Shown: positions 16,184 through 25,419, counted from the stretch's first letter. The stretch: DNA of 64,000 bases from Croceimicrobium hydrocarbonivorans (GCF_014524565.1 NZ_CP060139.1:744001-808000); one strand, 5' to 3'. Notes: generated by a model from the letters alone, not told the origin. A program made the numbers and translations.

Positions 16184-16524
16184 ACCCTGTCGAAAATTTT
16201 ATTCTAAAGCATAAAGGAGCTCAACAGGAGCTCCTTGCTTTTTTACATGATCATTTAAAGCGAGCAGGTTTAAAACCCAAGATCGCCTATGGCATCCCCA
16301 TGTACTATGGTAAGAAATGGATTTGCTACCTAAAGCCCAATAAGGATCAAAGTCTGGATTTATCCTTTACCCGGGCGAATCAATTTGAAGATCCTACCGG
16401 TTTACTAGAGGCTCGAGGTCGAAGGCAAATTTCCAGTATTGTGCTTCGGGATTTGGAGACCATCCCCTTGGAAGCGATTGATCAAATTCTGGATGCGGCT
16501 CTGGCTTTAGACGCCAAATCCTGA
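16180..16524 (+). CDS. DUF1801 domain protein
   Basis: A 114-residue cytoplasmic protein with the DUF1801/YdhG-like pattern: helical N-terminus (ENFILKHKGAQQELLAFLHDHL), then PKIAYGIPMYYGKKWICYLKP and a C-terminal segment on iron-chaperone-like family lines (LLEARGRRQISSIVLRD). The start is GTG, sharing nucleotides with the stop of the T9SS gene, so translation is likely coupled although the products go to different compartments. The biochemical role of the family is not established. Confidence 0.8.
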   Translation: MNPVENFILKHKGAQQELLAFLHDHLKRAGLKPKIAYGIPMYYGKKWICYLKPNKDQSLDLSFTRANQFEDPTGLLEARGRRQISSIVLRDLETIPLEAIDQILDAALALDAKS

Positions 16525-16568
16525 TCTTCAAACTGATAAATATCATTTTTACTCCTTACTGACTCTTC

Positions 16569-16712
16569 TACATTTGAATTGTCATTAGAGTAGTTCTTAA
16601 CAAAATTTCAGTTCATGACTGAAGGGGGCCCTAAACCAGAAGTTCGAGCCTGAGCTTCTGATTAGAGAGCTTGTTTTGTTTTTCCGTATCCGCATAGGCG
16701 GATGCTTTTTTT
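16569..16712 (+). ncRNA. Candidate structured small RNA with its own promoter and terminator
   Basis: A perfect Bacteroidota -7 box TACATTTG (16569-16576) predicts a start near 16583. The transcript would fold into CAGT-TCATG-ACTG, then CAGAAG...CTTCTG around a 12-nt loop (about 16637-16660), and ends in the terminator ATCCGC-ATAG-GCGGAT with a T7 tail. No reading frame fits. About 130 nt. No clear -33 TTG was seen, only a T-rich stretch. I do not recognise the RNA family. Confidence 0.5.
16688..16712 (+). terminator. Plus-strand terminator of the candidate small RNA
   Basis: ATCCGC-ATAG-GCGGAT, a perfect 6-bp stem, followed by GC and seven T. It would also end any read-through from the DUF1801 gene. 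Confidence 0.8.
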
Positions 16713-16729
16713 GGTGTTTTTTTGGAATG

Positions 16730-16755
16730 AAAAAGCCGCGTCCCCGCGGCTTTTT
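16730..16755. terminator. Bidirectional terminator after typA
   Basis: AAAAAGCCGCG-TCCC-CGCGGCTTTTT is a perfect inverted repeat with A/T runs on both sides, 7 nt after the minus-strand typA stop. It can work on both strands. Confidence 0.9.
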
Positions 16756-16761
16756 CTTTGC

Positions 16762-18564
16762 TTAAAAATTGATCTTTTCACCTCTGCGACGTTCTGCTTC
16801 GCGAAGCAAAATTTTACGCAAACGAATGCTCTGAGGTGTTACTTCCACATATTCATCACCCTGAATGTATTCGAGGGCTTCTTCTAATGAGAATTCAATA
16901 TGAGGAGCAATACGCATTTTATCATCGGCTCCAGCCGAACGCATATTGCTAAGCTTTTTAGTCTTAGTAATATTCACTGTTAAATCACCAGGACGGTTGT
17001 TTTCTCCCACTACCTGACCTTCGTATACTTCGGCATTAGGTGGAATGAAGAAACGACCGCGATCCTGCAAGTTGTTCAGTGAATAAGGGATGGCTTTTCC
17101 GGTTTCCAAAGCGATCAAAGAACCATTCTGGCGACCAGGAATTTCTCCTTTATAAGGTTGGTACTCAATATAGCGATGCGACATTACCGCTTCACCAGCA
17201 GTGGCCGTCATCAAATAGTTACGCAATCCGATAATACCACGAGAAGGAATTAAGAAATCCAAGTGCATACGATCCCCTTTAGGAACCATCTGAGTTAACT
17301 CTCCTTTACGAAGGGTTACCGCCTCAATCGCTTTACCGTGGATTGATTCTGGAAGGTCGATATTCAACTCTTCCATCGGCTCACACTTCACACCATCAAT
17401 CTGACGGAAGATAACCTGTGGCTGACCAATCTGTAATTCGTAACCTTCACGACGCATGGTTTCGATTAATACCGAAAGGTGTAATACACCACGACCATAA
17501 ACGCGGAAAGAATCAGCAGAATCAGTTTCTTCAACCCGCAAAGCCAGGTTCTTCTCCAATTCCTTATCCAAACGATCCTTTACGTGACGAGAAGTTACAA
17601 ACTTACCTTCCTTACCAAAGAAAGGTGAATCGTTAATGGTGAAGAACATACTCATGGTAGGCTCATCAATACGAATGGTAGGCATTGCCTCTGGGTTCTC
17701 GGCATCAGCGATGGTATCGCCAATATCAAAACCTTCAATACCGGTAATAGCACAAATCTCCCCACTGGAAACGGACTCTACCTTGCGCTTTTCAAATCCT
17801 TCAAAAACAAAAAGCTCCTTTACCCGAGATTTCACCTTTTGGCCATCTCGTTTTACTAGGGTTACAGGGGTATTCGGTTTTAAGGTTCCGCGGTGTACAC
17901 GACCAATGGCGATACGACCGATATAAGCGGAATAGTCTAAGCTGGTAATCAGCATTTGTGGAGTCCCCTCACGCTCTACCGGAGCAGGAATATGCTCAAC
18001 GATGGCATCTAAAAGGGCATTAATATTATCGGTAGGCTTGTTCCAATCTTCACTCATCCAACCTTGTTTGGCACTACCATAAATAGCTGGGAAGTCCAAT
18101 TGGTCTTCAGTAGCTTCGAGGCTAAACATCAAGTCGAATACCATTTCATGTACTTCGTCTGGAGTACAGTTTGGCTTATCCACCTTATTAATAACAACAA
18201 TAGGTTTCAGACCTAATTCTAAGGCCTTGGCTAATACAAAGCGGGTTTGTGGCATCGGCCCTTCAAAGGCATCTACCAATAAAACCACACCATCAGCCAT
18301 GTTTAATACACGCTCTACTTCACCACCGAAATCGCTGTGACCTGGGGTATCGAGGATATTAATTTTGTAATCGCCATACTGAACAGATACGTTTTTGGCG
18401 AGAATGGTAATGCCCCTCTCCTTTTCGAGGTCATTATTATCCATGATAAGTTCTCCCGGACTTTCGTGATCTTCGAAGATCTTACAGGATAGTAACATCT
18501 TGTCTACCAGGGTAGTTTTACCGTGGTCAACGTGGGCGATAATTGCAATGTTTCGCAGCTTCAT
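16762..18564 (-). CDS. typA: Translational GTPase TypA/BipA
   Basis: A 600-residue ribosome-associated GTPase of the EF-G-like family. G1 AHVDHGKTTLVD (10-21), G2 region ERGITI, G3 DTPGHSDFGGEVER, G4 NKVD, G5 SAK in the first 200 residues, then EF-Tu-like domain 2, EF-G-like domains III and V and the BipA-specific C-terminal domain (NMRSAGADDKMRIAPHIEFS in part). Needed in other bacteria for ribosome assembly at low temperature and stress. Single gene with a perfect -7 box upstream and a terminator downstream. Confidence 0.97.
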   Translation of the reverse strand: MKLRNIAIIAHVDHGKTTLVDKMLLSCKIFEDHESPGELIMDNNDLEKERGITILAKNVSVQYGDYKINILDTPGHSDFGGEVERVLNMADGVVLLVDAFEGPMPQTRFVLAKALELGLKPIVVINKVDKPNCTPDEVHEMVFDLMFSLEATEDQLDFPAIYGSAKQGWMSEDWNKPTDNINALLDAIVEHIPAPVEREGTPQMLITSLDYSAYIGRIAIGRVHRGTLKPNTPVTLVKRDGQKVKSRVKELFVFEGFEKRKVESVSSGEICAITGIEGFDIGDTIADAENPEAMPTIRIDEPTMSMFFTINDSPFFGKEGKFVTSRHVKDRLDKELEKNLALRVEETDSADSFRVYGRGVLHLSVLIETMRREGYELQIGQPQVIFRQIDGVKCEPMEELNIDLPESIHGKAIEAVTLRKGELTQMVPKGDRMHLDFLIPSRGIIGLRNYLMTATAGEAVMSHRYIEYQPYKGEIPGRQNGSLIALETGKAIPYSLNNLQDRGRFFIPPNAEVYEGQVVGENNRPGDLTVNITKTKKLSNMRSAGADDKMRIAPHIEFSLEEALEYIQGDEYVEVTPQSIRLRKILLREAERRRGEKINF

Positions 18565-18585
18565 ATGGGGCTTCTAATAAGCCGG

Positions 18586-18593
18586 CAAAGCTA
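18586..18593 (-). promoter_or_regulatory. -7 box of the typA promoter
   Basis: Minus-strand TAGCTTTG matches TAnnTTTG exactly, 21 nt before the typA ATG. The -33 region is T-rich without a clear TTG. Confidence 0.55.
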
Positions 18594-18620
18594 CGCTATT
18601 GAAACGGTATAAATACCTAA

Positions 18621-19334
18621 TTAGGAAACGACAATTTTACGAGTTATCGCAGATTGCTCATTGGTCATTCTCATGAGGTAAATTCCCTTGGGTAAATCAC
18701 TTAGGGGATAATCTCTGCGATCCTTACGCAGCGTGAAGGTGCGCTCTTTTTTACCGGCCAAATTATAGATCTCAACCAGGGTATTTCCAGCCGGTACTTT
18801 ACGGAAGCTTAACAGTCCATTCTGATAGAAATACTGCATAGTTTCCAAACTATTCTCCTTTATCGTTACCGAAGCAGCAGCATTTAAAGCCGCATTTCTT
18901 GCTTGCGACTCGCTTCCGCCGGTGTAAATCAGAGAGCTATCCACCGGACTGTAAACCAAATAACGAGGTGTGCCAGCTTCGAAGAAATATTCGGATGAAT
19001 CGATAAAAGTGTAAATATCGGACCAGCCATGGCTGTTTACCCAGTTAAGCGCCTGACTGCAAGTTGGAATAGCATTGCTATAGGTGAGGGTCATTGCTCC
19101 CCAAACATTTACAGAAGCCTTGTTGGCAGTGGCCCAATTGCCCCAACTTCCGGCTTTGCTTACGCAGATGCTGCAATCAAAACCATTGGAAGTAACAATT
19201 AAAGCTTTGCCGGTACCCAATGCCTGGTAGATAGAATTGGAATTACCCATGCAATCGCGCACCGCATGATTGGATACCTGAGCGGATAAGCTCAAGCTAA
19301 AAACTAAGATGAATGCTAGGTATAAGTGTTTCAT
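18621..19334 (-). CDS. Small secreted T9SS protein with a CxxC motif
   Basis: A 237-residue protein. Signal peptide 1-19 (ending SLSAQ). Residues 40-160 look like a thioredoxin-like region: ALIVTSNGFDCSICVSKAG has a CxxC at 54-57, and GTPRYLVYSPVDSSL could be the cis-Pro strand (GTP). The C-terminal 70 residues (LLSFRKVPAGNTLVEIYNLAGK, then LPKGIYLMRM) are a T9SS type A sorting domain. Possibly an extracellular thiol-disulfide protein, but a structural rather than redox role cannot be excluded. It follows hemH by 27 nt and may be read from the same transcript. Confidence 0.75.
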   Translation of the reverse strand: MKHLYLAFILVFSLSLSAQVSNHAVRDCMGNSNSIYQALGTGKALIVTSNGFDCSICVSKAGSWGNWATANKASVNVWGAMTLTYSNAIPTCSQALNWVNSHGWSDIYTFIDSSEYFFEAGTPRYLVYSPVDSSLIYTGGSESQARNAALNAAASVTIKENSLETMQYFYQNGLLSFRKVPAGNTLVEIYNLAGKKERTFTLRKDRRDYPLSDLPKGIYLMRMTNEQSAITRKIVVS

Positions 19335-19361
19335 GCTGCAATTGCTTAAATGTATAAAAAT

Positions 19362-20402
19362 TTAGGCAGTAGTCTCTATCTTCTTTGCATACAATTCCGT
19401 GCCAAAATCTGCCAAAAGTTTGGCCCAGTCACTTTGATCATTTAAACAGGGAATCAAAGTAAAGTCTTCGCCCCCATTTTCCATGAAAATTTCGCGTGCC
19501 TCAACACCAATTTCCTCAATCGTTTCCAAGCAATCCGAAACAAAGGCCGGGCAAACCACCGCCAATTTCTTTACTCCTTTCTGCGCCAATTCGGCAATGG
19601 TTTTATCGGTATAAGGATCTAACCATTTAATCGGGCCCAGGCGACTTTGAAAACTGGTACTATAGGTTCCGGCTTTCAGGTCTAATTGACGCGCCACCAT
19701 CTCGGTGGTTGCCAAAGTTTGATGACGATAACAAAATGCCTGTGCGGGACTATCCTTGGCACAACAATTATCCAGACGAAGGCAATGTGCTTTGCTTACA
19801 TCAGAATGACGAATTTGTCGCTCGGGTACTCCATGGTAACTAAAGAGCAAATAATCATAATCCTCAGGTAAAGCGGCCTTAATAGAATTGGCCAAAATAT
19901 TCAGGTAGCGCTCATCATCATAAAAAGGTCCCTTCACCAAAAGCTCCAAATCCGGGAAATGAGCTTCCACTACTTCGCGAGCCTTTACCACTACCGTTTC
20001 ATAACTGCTCATCGCATAATGCGGATAAAGAGGTATTAAATGCAGGGTCTCCAAATCCGGATGAGCTTCCTTCAATTTTTGGATGGCCGAATGAATGGAA
20101 GGATTACCATATCGCATCCCCAAGCCAACTGGCATATCACTATGGGCCTGAACCTGTTCCTTTAATCTTTCCGACAGCACCATTAAAGGTGAACCTTCTT
20201 CCCACCATATTCCTTTATAAGCTTCCGCTGATTTAGGTGGACGGGTATTCAGGATTATTCCCTTAACGAGGAAGGTGCGGAACCATTTAGAGAAATCCAC
20301 TACCCTTTCATCCATTAAAAATTCACCTAAATAGCGACGCACATCCGCCACAGCATAAGAATCGGGCGAACCCAGATTTACGATCAATAAAGCTTGCTTC
20401 AT
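19362..20402 (-). CDS. hemH: Ferrochelatase
   Basis: A 346-residue enzyme that inserts Fe2+ into protoporphyrin IX, the last step of haem synthesis. The N-terminal signature is MKQALLIVNLGSPDS. The catalytic His190 is in FSYHGVPERQI and the acidic ETIEE (293-297) is the second metal-site element. Cysteines at 207, 213, 214 and 224 (HC..NCCA..FC) are of interest but do not match the C-terminal Fe-S cluster pattern of animal enzymes. It lies 6 nt after the AraC regulator gene and is transcribed away from the hemA operon, so the divergent regulator probably controls both. Confidence 0.96.
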   Translation of the reverse strand: MKQALLIVNLGSPDSYAVADVRRYLGEFLMDERVVDFSKWFRTFLVKGIILNTRPPKSAEAYKGIWWEEGSPLMVLSERLKEQVQAHSDMPVGLGMRYGNPSIHSAIQKLKEAHPDLETLHLIPLYPHYAMSSYETVVVKAREVVEAHFPDLELLVKGPFYDDERYLNILANSIKAALPEDYDYLLFSYHGVPERQIRHSDVSKAHCLRLDNCCAKDSPAQAFCYRHQTLATTEMVARQLDLKAGTYSTSFQSRLGPIKWLDPYTDKTIAELAQKGVKKLAVVCPAFVSDCLETIEEIGVEAREIFMENGGEDFTLIPCLNDQSDWAKLLADFGTELYAKKIETTA

Positions 20403-20408
20403 CTACAA

Positions 20409-21314
20409 TCAGCGATTCATTAAATATTTCTTGGGGGTTACCCCGAATTTCTTGCGGAAGGCCGCGATAAAATGACTGGGATTGGTATAGCCAATATGGT
20501 ATGCCACTTCATTTACCTTCACTTTTCCTTCGTCTAAAACCTGGCGAGCCACATCCAAACGATAATCATTAAGGTATTTAAATACCGTAGTGGCATAAAT
20601 GTTCTTGAATCCTTCTTTTAATCGATATTCATTTAACCCCACTTCCAATGCCAACTCAGGAATAGTGGGCGGATCAGTCATTCTTTCAATCAGAATTTTC
20701 TTGGCCAGGCGGATCTTTTGCACATTATCTTCATTCTCCAAAAAAGGACAGGCCTCTACATCGGTGCCTTCCCGGCGATTGAAATACCAAGCCAGGATTT
20801 CAAAAACCTTAGACTCTTCAAAAATGCGCTGCGCTGGTCCATGCACAGGCACCTGAAACATCTGGCTCAAAGCCACCATGGTGGAAGGCTCCAATTTACC
20901 GTCGGAGTAAAATTTCTTGTTTACATTATCAGGATTAATGAAAGCCAATTCTTCACTGGCTTCTACAAACATGCGATGCAGGCGTTCTACCGTAACATAG
21001 AGGAAGAGTAATTTACTTTTCGGCTCCACGGTAATTTCCATCGGCAAAGCCTGAAGGGGATTATAGAAAAGTAAATTCTTTTCAGCTTCCAGTTTCAATT
21101 TATAGGAACCTCCGTGAAAAGCGAATTCTGCTCCACCTTCATAGGCAAAGTAGATTTGAATTAAGCTTTGATCAATCTCGCGGCGCATCTTTAAGGCCTC
21201 ATCTTCTGAGTGTTCCACCTTAATCATCGCCATATCAGGACCTAAAGCCGTATGTTTTACCCGACTTTTTCGGGTATTTATTTCCGGACCGAGTATTTCA
21301 AAATTCAATTCCAT
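20409..21314 (-). CDS. AraC-family regulator of the haem cluster
   Basis: A 301-residue protein with the C-terminal AraC/XylS DNA-binding domain at about 200-300: two helix-turn-helix motifs (TIPELALEVGLNEYRLKEGF, and VNEVAYHIGYTNPSHFIAAF with KKFGVTPKKY after it). The N-terminal 190 residues carry a cupin-like sensor region (FAYEGGAEFAFHGG). It heads an operon with hemH and is divergent from hemA. The regulatory link to haem genes is inferred from position. An inverted repeat overlaps its own promoter. Confidence 0.9.
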   Translation of the reverse strand: MELNFEILGPEINTRKSRVKHTALGPDMAMIKVEHSEDEALKMRREIDQSLIQIYFAYEGGAEFAFHGGSYKLKLEAEKNLLFYNPLQALPMEITVEPKSKLLFLYVTVERLHRMFVEASEELAFINPDNVNKKFYSDGKLEPSTMVALSQMFQVPVHGPAQRIFEESKVFEILAWYFNRREGTDVEACPFLENEDNVQKIRLAKKILIERMTDPPTIPELALEVGLNEYRLKEGFKNIYATTVFKYLNDYRLDVARQVLDEGKVKVNEVAYHIGYTNPSHFIAAFRKKFGVTPKKYLMNR

Positions 21315-21318
21315 GGGG

Positions 21319-21344
21319 CAAAATTAGGACATGATAAAAATCAT
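21319..21344 (-). promoter_or_regulatory. AraC-gene promoter with inverted repeat
   Basis: Minus-strand TAATTTTG (21326-21319) matches TAnnTTTG exactly and lies 4 nt before the ATG, predicting a leaderless or near-leaderless message. Just upstream, ATGAT-AAAA-ATCAT (21331-21344) is a perfect 5-bp inverted repeat where a repressor or the AraC protein could bind. Confidence 0.55.
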
Positions 21345-21496
21345 TGGCCCTATTTGTACGTTTAATTTATCCTTGCAAGCGCAATCCTATCAAGGAAATG
21401 CTGAAAATTACCGAGAATGATTCTAAATAAGCACCACTCAACCTATCGGGTTATTTTTCCTACTTATCAAGGTAATTTATGTGGTGCCGATTGGGA

Positions 21497-21504
21497 TATT
21501 TTTG
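21497..21504 (+). promoter_or_regulatory. -7 box of the hemA promoter
   Basis: TATTTTTG matches TAnnTTTG exactly and ends 10 nt before the ATG at 21515. It lies inside the 12-codon upstream extension of the hemA frame and therefore argues for the downstream start. The -33 region has no clear TTG. Confidence 0.45.
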
Positions 21505-21514
21505 CCAACACAAT

Positions 21515-22753
21515 ATGAAAGAGTTCGAAGTAAGTCGTTTTGCCAATTTCTTTTTGATAGGAATTGACCATCAGAAGGCGGATGTTTCTACCCGGGAAAA
21601 GTTCTCCCTTAGTGAGGAGCAAGCACAGCATCTGATTCACGATTACCAAAGTGCTGGTGGGGATGGAATCCTGGTTCTCTCTACTTGCAATCGCACAGAA
21701 TTATATGGCTTTGCTAATTGCCCCAGAGATCTTATTGCTCTGTTTTGCAAGCACAGCGGCAATAGCAAGCAGGATTTCGAACCTTATCAAAACATCAAGC
21801 AAAATCGTGAGGCCATTGAACACCTGTATCGGGTGGGTTCCGGTTTAGAATCAAAAATCTTAGGAGATTTCGAAATTATTGGTCAGGTGAAAAAAGCCTA
21901 CCAACGCTCCAAAGAGCAAAGCGCTCATAATGCCTTTCTTGATCGCCTCGTAAATATCGGTGTTCAATGTAGCAAGCGCGTAAAGAACGAAACTCAATTA
22001 AGTACCGGTGCCGCCTCTGTTGCCTTCGCCGCCGTACTGCAAGTGAAAGAATATTTAAAGGTAAATCCCAAACCATCAGTGCTTCTTTATGGCATGGGGA
22101 AAATGGGACGTACCACCTGCGAAAATTTGGTCAACCAAACCGGGGTTGAAGATATTACCTTAATCAACCGAACCGAAGAAAAAGCGGTTCGCCTGGCCGA
22201 TCGATTCGGATTGAAACATGCAGACCTTGAGCATTTACAAGATGCTTTAAATCGTGCAGACATCGCCATTGTTGCTACTGGTGCTTCGGCTCCTACCGTG
22301 CATCTTAAGGATTTCAGCGCGCAAAAGCCCCGTTTATTATTAGACTTAAGCATGCCTCGTAATATCGAGTCATCTGTTTACCAAGATTCCAATTTCCGGG
22401 TAATTGATGTTGATCATCTTTCGGAAATCGCCGAGGAGAGCATTCGCAATCGCCAGTCGCAAATCCCAATGGCGGAACAAATTATAGATGAGAAGATTGA
22501 GGAATTTTACGAATGGCTGGAAAGTCGTCGCGTAGCCCCAACCTTAAATGCGCTGCGCTCCAAAATGGACGATTGGAAGGAAAAGGAATTGAAAAGCCTT
22601 CAAAAGAAATTTCCGGAACTCTCTTTGGAGCAAGCAGAATATTTCGCTTCCCAAATGCTAAATCGCATTACCGGGCAATTTGCCCGTCAGTTAAAGAATG
22701 GCAGCAATCTCAATAATGATTTGCGCACCATTCACCATATTTTTGAGCTCTGA
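21515..22753 (+). CDS. hemA: Glutamyl-tRNA reductase
   Basis: The first committed step of C5 haem synthesis: reduces glutamyl-tRNA to glutamate-1-semialdehyde with NADPH. I use the ATG at 21515 (MKEFEVSRFANFFLIGIDHQ) because a -7 box overlaps the upstream ATG at 21479 and the family begins near this point; 412 residues. Catalytic Cys58 is in LSTCNRTELYG. The NADPH-binding Rossmann domain carries VLLYGMGKMGR (about 192-202). The C-terminal helical dimerisation domain is complete. First gene of hemACDEFB, with 5 nt to hemC. Confidence 0.96.
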   Translation: MKEFEVSRFANFFLIGIDHQKADVSTREKFSLSEEQAQHLIHDYQSAGGDGILVLSTCNRTELYGFANCPRDLIALFCKHSGNSKQDFEPYQNIKQNREAIEHLYRVGSGLESKILGDFEIIGQVKKAYQRSKEQSAHNAFLDRLVNIGVQCSKRVKNETQLSTGAASVAFAAVLQVKEYLKVNPKPSVLLYGMGKMGRTTCENLVNQTGVEDITLINRTEEKAVRLADRFGLKHADLEHLQDALNRADIAIVATGASAPTVHLKDFSAQKPRLLLDLSMPRNIESSVYQDSNFRVIDVDHLSEIAEESIRNRQSQIPMAEQIIDEKIEEFYEWLESRRVAPTLNALRSKMDDWKEKELKSLQKKFPELSLEQAEYFASQMLNRITGQFARQLKNGSNLNNDLRTIHHIFEL

Positions 22754-22758
22754 GCCCC

Positions 22759-23667
22759 ATGAAAACATTGAGAATCGGCACCAGAGATTCTGCTCTGGCC
22801 GTTTGGCAAGCTGCCACCGTGGCCCGCGCCTTGGAAGCCAAAGGTTATAAAACCGAATTAGTAGAAGTTAAATCTGCTGGTGACTTAGACCTTAGTACGC
22901 CCCTCAGTCAGTTTGGAAGCACCGGAGTATTCACTAAAATTTTAGATGAAGCCCTATATCAGGATAAAGCAGATATCGCGGTTCATTCCTTAAAAGACTA
23001 TCCTACTCAAGCGCCGGAAGGCATTGTAATGGCTGCTGTTTTAGAGCGCGGTCCCGTAGAAGATATCCTGGTTCATAAAGGCAATTTAGATTTCTTAGAT
23101 CACGCTGCGGGAAAGGTTGCCACCGGTAGCATCCGTCGGATCGCCCAATGGAAAGCCCGCTATCCTGAGCATGACAACCCCGGTTTGCGTGGCAATGTGC
23201 AAACTCGCTTACAAAAGCTTGCCGATAATGATTGGCATGGCGCCATCTTCGCCAAGGCAGGATTAGAGCGACTCAACTTATTACCAGAACACTATGAAAT
23301 TTTAGACTGGATGATTCCGGCTCCCGCCCAGGGTATTGTTGGCATCACTTGTTTAGAATCTAAAGGTGAATTTCAAGAAATACTGCACGAAATCAATCAT
23401 GCAAACACTGCTTTACGAGCTAAAGTGGAGCGTGATTTCCTTCGTACCGTAGAAGGTGGATGCTCGGCTCCGGTTGGGGCTTACGCCGAAATCGAAGAAA
23501 ACCAAATTCGACTGCAAGCTGGAGTATTTAGTTTAGACGGTAAAGAAAAGGTAAGACTCGAAAATGCAGTACCTTTGAGCGCGGCTTCCGAACTGGGAAT
23601 CAGTATGGCTCAAGAGGCATTAAAACGTGGAGCCGCAGCGATTTTGGAAAAAATCAAGCATGATTAG
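22759..23667 (+). CDS. hemC: Hydroxymethylbilane synthase
   Basis: A 302-residue porphobilinogen deaminase. The N-terminus LRIGTRDSALAVWQA and catalytic Asp80 (VHSLKD) are present. Cys235 in EGGCSAPVGA binds the dipyrromethane cofactor. It links four porphobilinogens into hydroxymethylbilane. Its last codons overlap the hemD start by 8 nt. Confidence 0.97.
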   Translation: MKTLRIGTRDSALAVWQAATVARALEAKGYKTELVEVKSAGDLDLSTPLSQFGSTGVFTKILDEALYQDKADIAVHSLKDYPTQAPEGIVMAAVLERGPVEDILVHKGNLDFLDHAAGKVATGSIRRIAQWKARYPEHDNPGLRGNVQTRLQKLADNDWHGAIFAKAGLERLNLLPEHYEILDWMIPAPAQGIVGITCLESKGEFQEILHEINHANTALRAKVERDFLRTVEGGCSAPVGAYAEIEENQIRLQAGVFSLDGKEKVRLENAVPLSAASELGISMAQEALKRGAAAILEKIKHD

Positions 23668-24394
23668 CGAAACGAAGCGCCCTCTAATATTCTCTACTCG
23701 TAGAATTCCCGAAGACTTACAAAACCAATTGGAGTCGGCCGGGCTGGAATTACAGTCCCTGGATTTCATTAAGGTTGAACAGTCCTTCGATGCCAGTAGC
23801 TTTCGTTCTCGACTATTAAATTCCGACAGCTCCGCCCGGGTATTTACCAGTAAAAATGCGGTACGTAGCCTAAAGGCACTATTAGCCTCGGAAAATCAAA
23901 TGCAAATTCCGGCCAAGAAGACTTTTACCGTGGGCATTCGCGCTACTGAAATGCTGGCCGACTTGGGAATTAAATCTAATGTTCGCGCCGAAAACGCCTT
24001 AATCTTAGCTCAAATCATTGCCCGAAATTCAGATGTAAAATCAGTAGATTTTTTCTGTGGTGATAAGGCCTTGGATGATTTACCTGAGTACCTCGAAAGT
24101 AAAAATGTGAGGGTTCATAAGGAGATCGTTTACCATACTGATTTGGTGCATGAGGAAGTAGATAGTACAGACTTTAATGGAGTGATATTCCTGAGTCCGA
24201 CTGCCGCTTATAGCTTCTTTAAGAAAAACCGTTTACCTGCCGGGGTTCCCGCATTTTGCATTGGCGCCACTACCGCCGAAGCAGTACGAATGCGTTGCGA
24301 AAACCCTCGAATTTGCGCTAAAGAACCTACCCTGAAAGGGGTGATCCAACGAATCATAGAACATTTCGCCGCAAGGCCCAATTCCAATTCATGA
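23660..24394 (+). CDS. hemD: Uroporphyrinogen-III synthase
   Basis: A 244-residue enzyme closing hydroxymethylbilane to uroporphyrinogen III. The start is taken at ATG 23660 ([15 protein letters not shown]), which overlaps hemC by 8 nt; an ATG 11 codons earlier lies deep in hemC. The family is poorly conserved, but [12 protein letters not shown], the linker [13 protein letters not shown] and [17 protein letters not shown] are characteristic, and the operon position supports it. The stop overlaps the hemE ATG (ATGA). Confidence 0.92.
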   Translation: MISETKRPLIFSTRRIPEDLQNQLESAGLELQSLDFIKVEQSFDASSFRSRLLNSDSSARVFTSKNAVRSLKALLASENQMQIPAKKTFTVGIRATEMLADLGIKSNVRAENALILAQIIARNSDVKSVDFFCGDKALDDLPEYLESKNVRVHKEIVYHTDLVHEEVDSTDFNGVIFLSPTAAYSFFKKNRLPAGVPAFCIGATTAEAVRMRCENPRICAKEPTLKGVIQRIIEHFAARPNSNS

Positions 24395-25419
24395 CAACAC
24401 CTAAAAACGACCTTTTCCTCAAAGCCCTTAGAGGCGAAAAAGTCGAAAGACCACCCGTTTGGATGATGCGTCAAGCTGGCCGCTACCTGCCAGACTTCAT
24501 GAAACTTAAAGAGAAATACAGCTTCTTCGAAAGAGCCGAAAACCCTGAGCTGGCTACCGAAATTACGGTAATGCCTATTCATCAGGTAGGTCCGGATGCT
24601 GCTATTTTATTCAGCGATATTTTAGTAATTCCTCAGGCCTTAGATGTTGAGGTGCAAATGGTACCCGGCAAAGGTCCATATCTGCCCCAGCCTATTCGCA
24701 CTCCTGAGCAAGTTGATGCCTTGCCCGAAATCGACGTGAAGGATCGCTTGCATTACGTTTATTCGGCCATCGACCTCACTTTAGAGGCTTTGGAAAATGA
24801 AGTTCCTTTAATCGGTTTTGCCGGTTCTCCCTGGACGATCCTTTGCTATATGGTGGAAGGCCAAGGAAGTAAGACCTTTGATAAGGCCAAGGAATTTTGC
24901 TTCGCCCATCCTGAAGCAGCCCATAAACTCCTGCAAAAAATTACCGACGTAACCATCGCTTACCTTCGTCATAAGCAAGAAAGAGGGGTACATGCCATTC
25001 AAGTTTTCGATAGCTGGGGTGGCTTATTATCGCCCGAAGACTATCGTACCTTCTCCCTACCCTACATTCAACAGATTACTGAGGCCCTGCATGAGCATAC
25101 TCCGGTAATTGCCTTTGCCAAGGGATGTTGGTTTGCTTTGGAAGAAATGAGTCAAATGCCCGTAAGTGCTTTGGGAGTTGATTGGACGATTAGCCCTCAA
25201 ATGGCACGTGAGTTCACCAGCTTCCACACCACCTTACAAGGTAATTTTGATCCGGCCCGACTCCTCTCTCCTATTCCCGAAATTGAAAGACTCACCAAGC
25301 AGATGATTGATGAGTTTGGTACCTATAAATACATTGCCAATTTAGGTCATGGTATTCTACCTAATATCCCGGTAGATCACGCCAAGGCCTTTATAAATGC
25401 AGTAAAAAATTATGGCTAA
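24391..25419 (+). CDS. hemE: Uroporphyrinogen decarboxylase
   Basis: A 342-residue enzyme that removes four acetate carboxyls from uroporphyrinogen III to give coproporphyrinogen III. Signature [15 protein letters not shown] near residue 20, the catalytic Asp in [10 protein letters not shown] (about 73), [17 protein letters not shown] and the C-terminal [14 protein letters not shown] are all present. Full length. Overlaps hemD by 4 nt and hemF by 8 nt. Confidence 0.97.
   Translation: MTTPKNDLFLKALRGEKVERPPVWMMRQAGRYLPDFMKLKEKYSFFERAENPELATEITVMPIHQVGPDAAILFSDILVIPQALDVEVQMVPGKGPYLPQPIRTPEQVDALPEIDVKDRLHYVYSAIDLTLEALENEVPLIGFAGSPWTILCYMVEGQGSKTFDKAKEFCFAHPEAAHKLLQKITDVTIAYLRHKQERGVHAIQVFDSWGGLLSPEDYRTFSLPYIQQITEALHEHTPVIAFAKGCWFALEEMSQMPVSALGVDWTISPQMAREFTSFHTTLQGNFDPARLLSPIPEIERLTKQMIDEFGTYKYIANLGHGILPNIPVDHAKAFINAVKNYG

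Larger units (their letters stand above)
16525..16761 (+). other. Gene-free stretch between the DUF1801 and typA genes
   Basis: These 237 nt hold no credible reading frame. They contain a plus-strand promoter-like box, several hairpins and two terminators, described separately, and are best read as a small-RNA locus plus the typA terminator. Confidence 0.6.

Noticed and set aside
21400-21440. Fur-box-like sequence (GAGAATGATTCTAAA) upstream of hemA
   Set aside because: Only a partial match to the 19-bp Fur consensus in an AT-rich spacer; not strong enough to list.
21479-21514. N-terminal extension of HemA
   Set aside because: The 12 extra residues are not family-like and a -7 box lies within them.
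24208-24582. 124-codon minus-strand frame across hemD/hemE
   Set aside because: Antisense to two certain haem genes and without recognisable features.
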